From Mucilaginibacter galii (GTDB lineage Bacteria; Bacteroidota; Bacteroidia; Sphingobacteriales; Sphingobacteriaceae), in NCBI RefSeq assembly GCF_014635825.1, contig NZ_BMDO01000006.1, forward strand, positions 248,001 to 312,000: a DNA stretch of 64,000 nt. The letters are read 5' to 3'. The notes below the pieces were generated by a model. The model was not told the DNA's origin. It saw nothing but the letters and a program-made list of their open reading frames with translations, and did not search any database. Of the stretch, positions 62,837 to 64,000 are shown piece by piece (position 1 is the first letter of the stretch; the number at the start of each line of letters is the position of its first letter). Both the position numbers and the translations under genes were made by a program.

Positions 62837-64000
62837 ATGGAAATATTAAAATTCATTACCGCCGGCAGTGTAGACGACGGTAAAAGTACGCTAATAGGCA
62901 GGCTGTTATACGACAGCGAATCTATCCTGGCCGACCAGTTGGAAGCCCTGCAACGCTCTAACCGTAAAAACGACGATGGCACTATTGACCTGGCTATTTT
63001 AACCGATGGCCTTAAGGCCGAACGCGAGCAGGGCATCACCATTGATGTAGCCTACAAGTACTTTCAAACCGATAAACGGAAGTTTATCATTGCCGATGCT
63101 CCGGGGCATATTCAGTATACCCGTAACATGGTTACCGGTGCGTCGAACTCTAATTTGGCTATCATTCTCATTGATGCCCGCAAAGGGGTTGTTGAACAAA
63201 CCATCAGGCATTCATTTTTGGTATCGTTACTGTCTTTACCGCAGGTAGTGGTCTGTATCAATAAAATGGACATGGTGGATTATGCTGAGACTACTTTTAC
63301 CCAGATAGTTGACCAATATAAAGCGTTGGCTCTCAAGCTTAACCTGCAAAATGTAACCTATATTCCGGTGAGTGCGTTGAAGGGCGATAACATTGTGCAT
63401 GAGTCGTATAATATGACCTGGTACAATGGCAAAAGCCTGTTAGAACACCTGGAAACGGTAGAAATACCGGTGGATGACAGTAGCGCCCATGCCCGCCTGC
63501 CCATACAATGGGTGGTACGCCCACAAACCGAAGAACTGCACGATTACCGCGGTTATGCCGGCCGTATTTCCAGCGGCAGTTTTAAGGTTAATGACCAGGT
63601 TACGGTGTTGCCATCAGGCTTCAGCTCTACCATTACCAAGATAGAACTCCTTGATAAACAATACACTGAGGCGGTGGCAGGCCAATCCGTAACCGTACAT
63701 CTGGCAGATAATATTGACCTGAGCCGTGGTGATATATTGGTAAACAGCGCCGCCCACCCTCAGGTGTCGCAACAAATTGAGGCCGATCTGTGCTGGATGG
63801 ATACACGTGTGCTGGACACCTCGCTCACCTACCTCATTCAGCATAACAGCAAGGTTACCCGCTGCCGTGTGCAGGAAATTCTTTACAAGTTCAATATCAA
63901 CACCTTAGACAAAGTTTACGAGGAAGATTTTAAGCTGAACGATATTGGTCGCATCATCATCAAAACCGCGGATCCGCTGGCTTTTGACCTCTACCAGGAC
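62837..64000 (+). CDS. cysN: Sulfate adenylyltransferase subunit 1 (GTPase), 3' end cut off
   Basis: GTPase that powers ATP sulfurylase. P-loop AGSVDDGKSTLIGRLLYDSE, switch REQGITIDVAYKYF, DAPGHIQYTRNMV and NKMDMVDY, in EF-Tu-like order, then the beta-barrel domains. The frame is open to the window edge (388 codons) without a stop, so the C-terminus lies outside, including any CysC kinase domain. Confidence 0.95.
   Translation, partial: MEILKFITAGSVDDGKSTLIGRLLYDSESILADQLEALQRSNRKNDDGTIDLAILTDGLKAEREQGITIDVAYKYFQTDKRKFIIADAPGHIQYTRNMVTGASNSNLAIILIDARKGVVEQTIRHSFLVSLLSLPQVVVCINKMDMVDYAETTFTQIVDQYKALALKLNLQNVTYIPVSALKGDNIVHESYNMTWYNGKSLLEHLETVEIPVDDSSAHARLPIQWVVRPQTEELHDYRGYAGRISSGSFKVNDQVTVLPSGFSSTITKIELLDKQYTEAVAGQSVTVHLADNIDLSRGDILVNSAAHPQVSQQIEADLCWMDTRVLDTSLTYLIQHNSKVTRCRVQEILYKFNINTLDKVYEEDFKLNDIGRIIIKTADPLAFDLYQD

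Noticed and set aside
1..64000. CRISPR arrays, tRNA or rRNA genes, transposases, prophage genes
   Set aside because: I looked for direct repeat-spacer patterns, cloverleaf-like sequences and transposase motifs and found none; the repeats present are palindromic intergenic elements.

Overview
The window is chromosomal DNA of a Bacteroidota species, most likely Sphingobacteriaceae (Mucilaginibacter/Pedobacter-like). The evidence is the family content (type II glutamine synthetase, Bacteroidota-style ribosomal proteins with C-terminal tails, MacB/FtsX-like permease), promoters of the Bacteroidota TTTG-N19-TAnnTTTG kind, and the near absence of Shine-Dalgarno sequences. No rRNA, tRNA, CRISPR array, transposase or phage gene was seen. 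The left edge cuts a nucleotidyltransferase gene and the right edge cuts cysN.

Layout. 1-12.6 kb: mixed housekeeping and hypothetical genes, including cysE-cysM (cysteine from serine), a GH31 alpha-glucosidase, an aspartyl-protease-like protein and glutamine synthetase. 12.7-16.6 kb: dnaK, a GNAT acetyltransferase, and a Crp-family regulator next to an AhpD-like protein. 16.7-32.0 kb (minus strand): the S10-spc-alpha ribosomal superoperon from rplC to rplQ, including secY, map, infA and rpoA. 32.0-43.2 kb: eleven kilobases of unrelated genes (lipoprotein, fungal-like prephenate dehydrogenase, FtsX-type permease, serine hydrolase, mltG, small membrane proteins) that separate rplC from rpsJ. 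43.2-46.8 kb: the str group rpsL-rpsG-fusA-rpsJ with its own terminator after rpsJ. A cluster of nested palindromic repeats lies just beside that break.

46.9-56.3 kb is accessory. It holds an AT-rich ATPase plus TOPRIM-like pair resembling two-gene phage-defence modules. It also holds a translationally coupled operon of an Lgt paralogue, a radical SAM protein resembling archaeal tetraether synthase (Tes), and a small membrane protein. Next come an ethylene-receptor-like histidine kinase with a CheY-like partner, and threonine synthase.

56.5-64.0 kb is the assimilatory sulfate reduction operon: sulfite reductase, uroporphyrinogen-III methyltransferase, a siroheme-synthase/TauE fusion, APS reductase, cysD and cysN. 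In front of it is a short reading frame with the peptide core MCICCCY, followed by a strong terminator and a possible antiterminator segment. This reads as a cysteine-sensing transcription attenuator. It would tie production of sulfide, which cysE-cysM consumes, to the supply of charged tRNA-Cys. I consider this leader and the Tes-like/Lgt-like operon the two most novel systems here.
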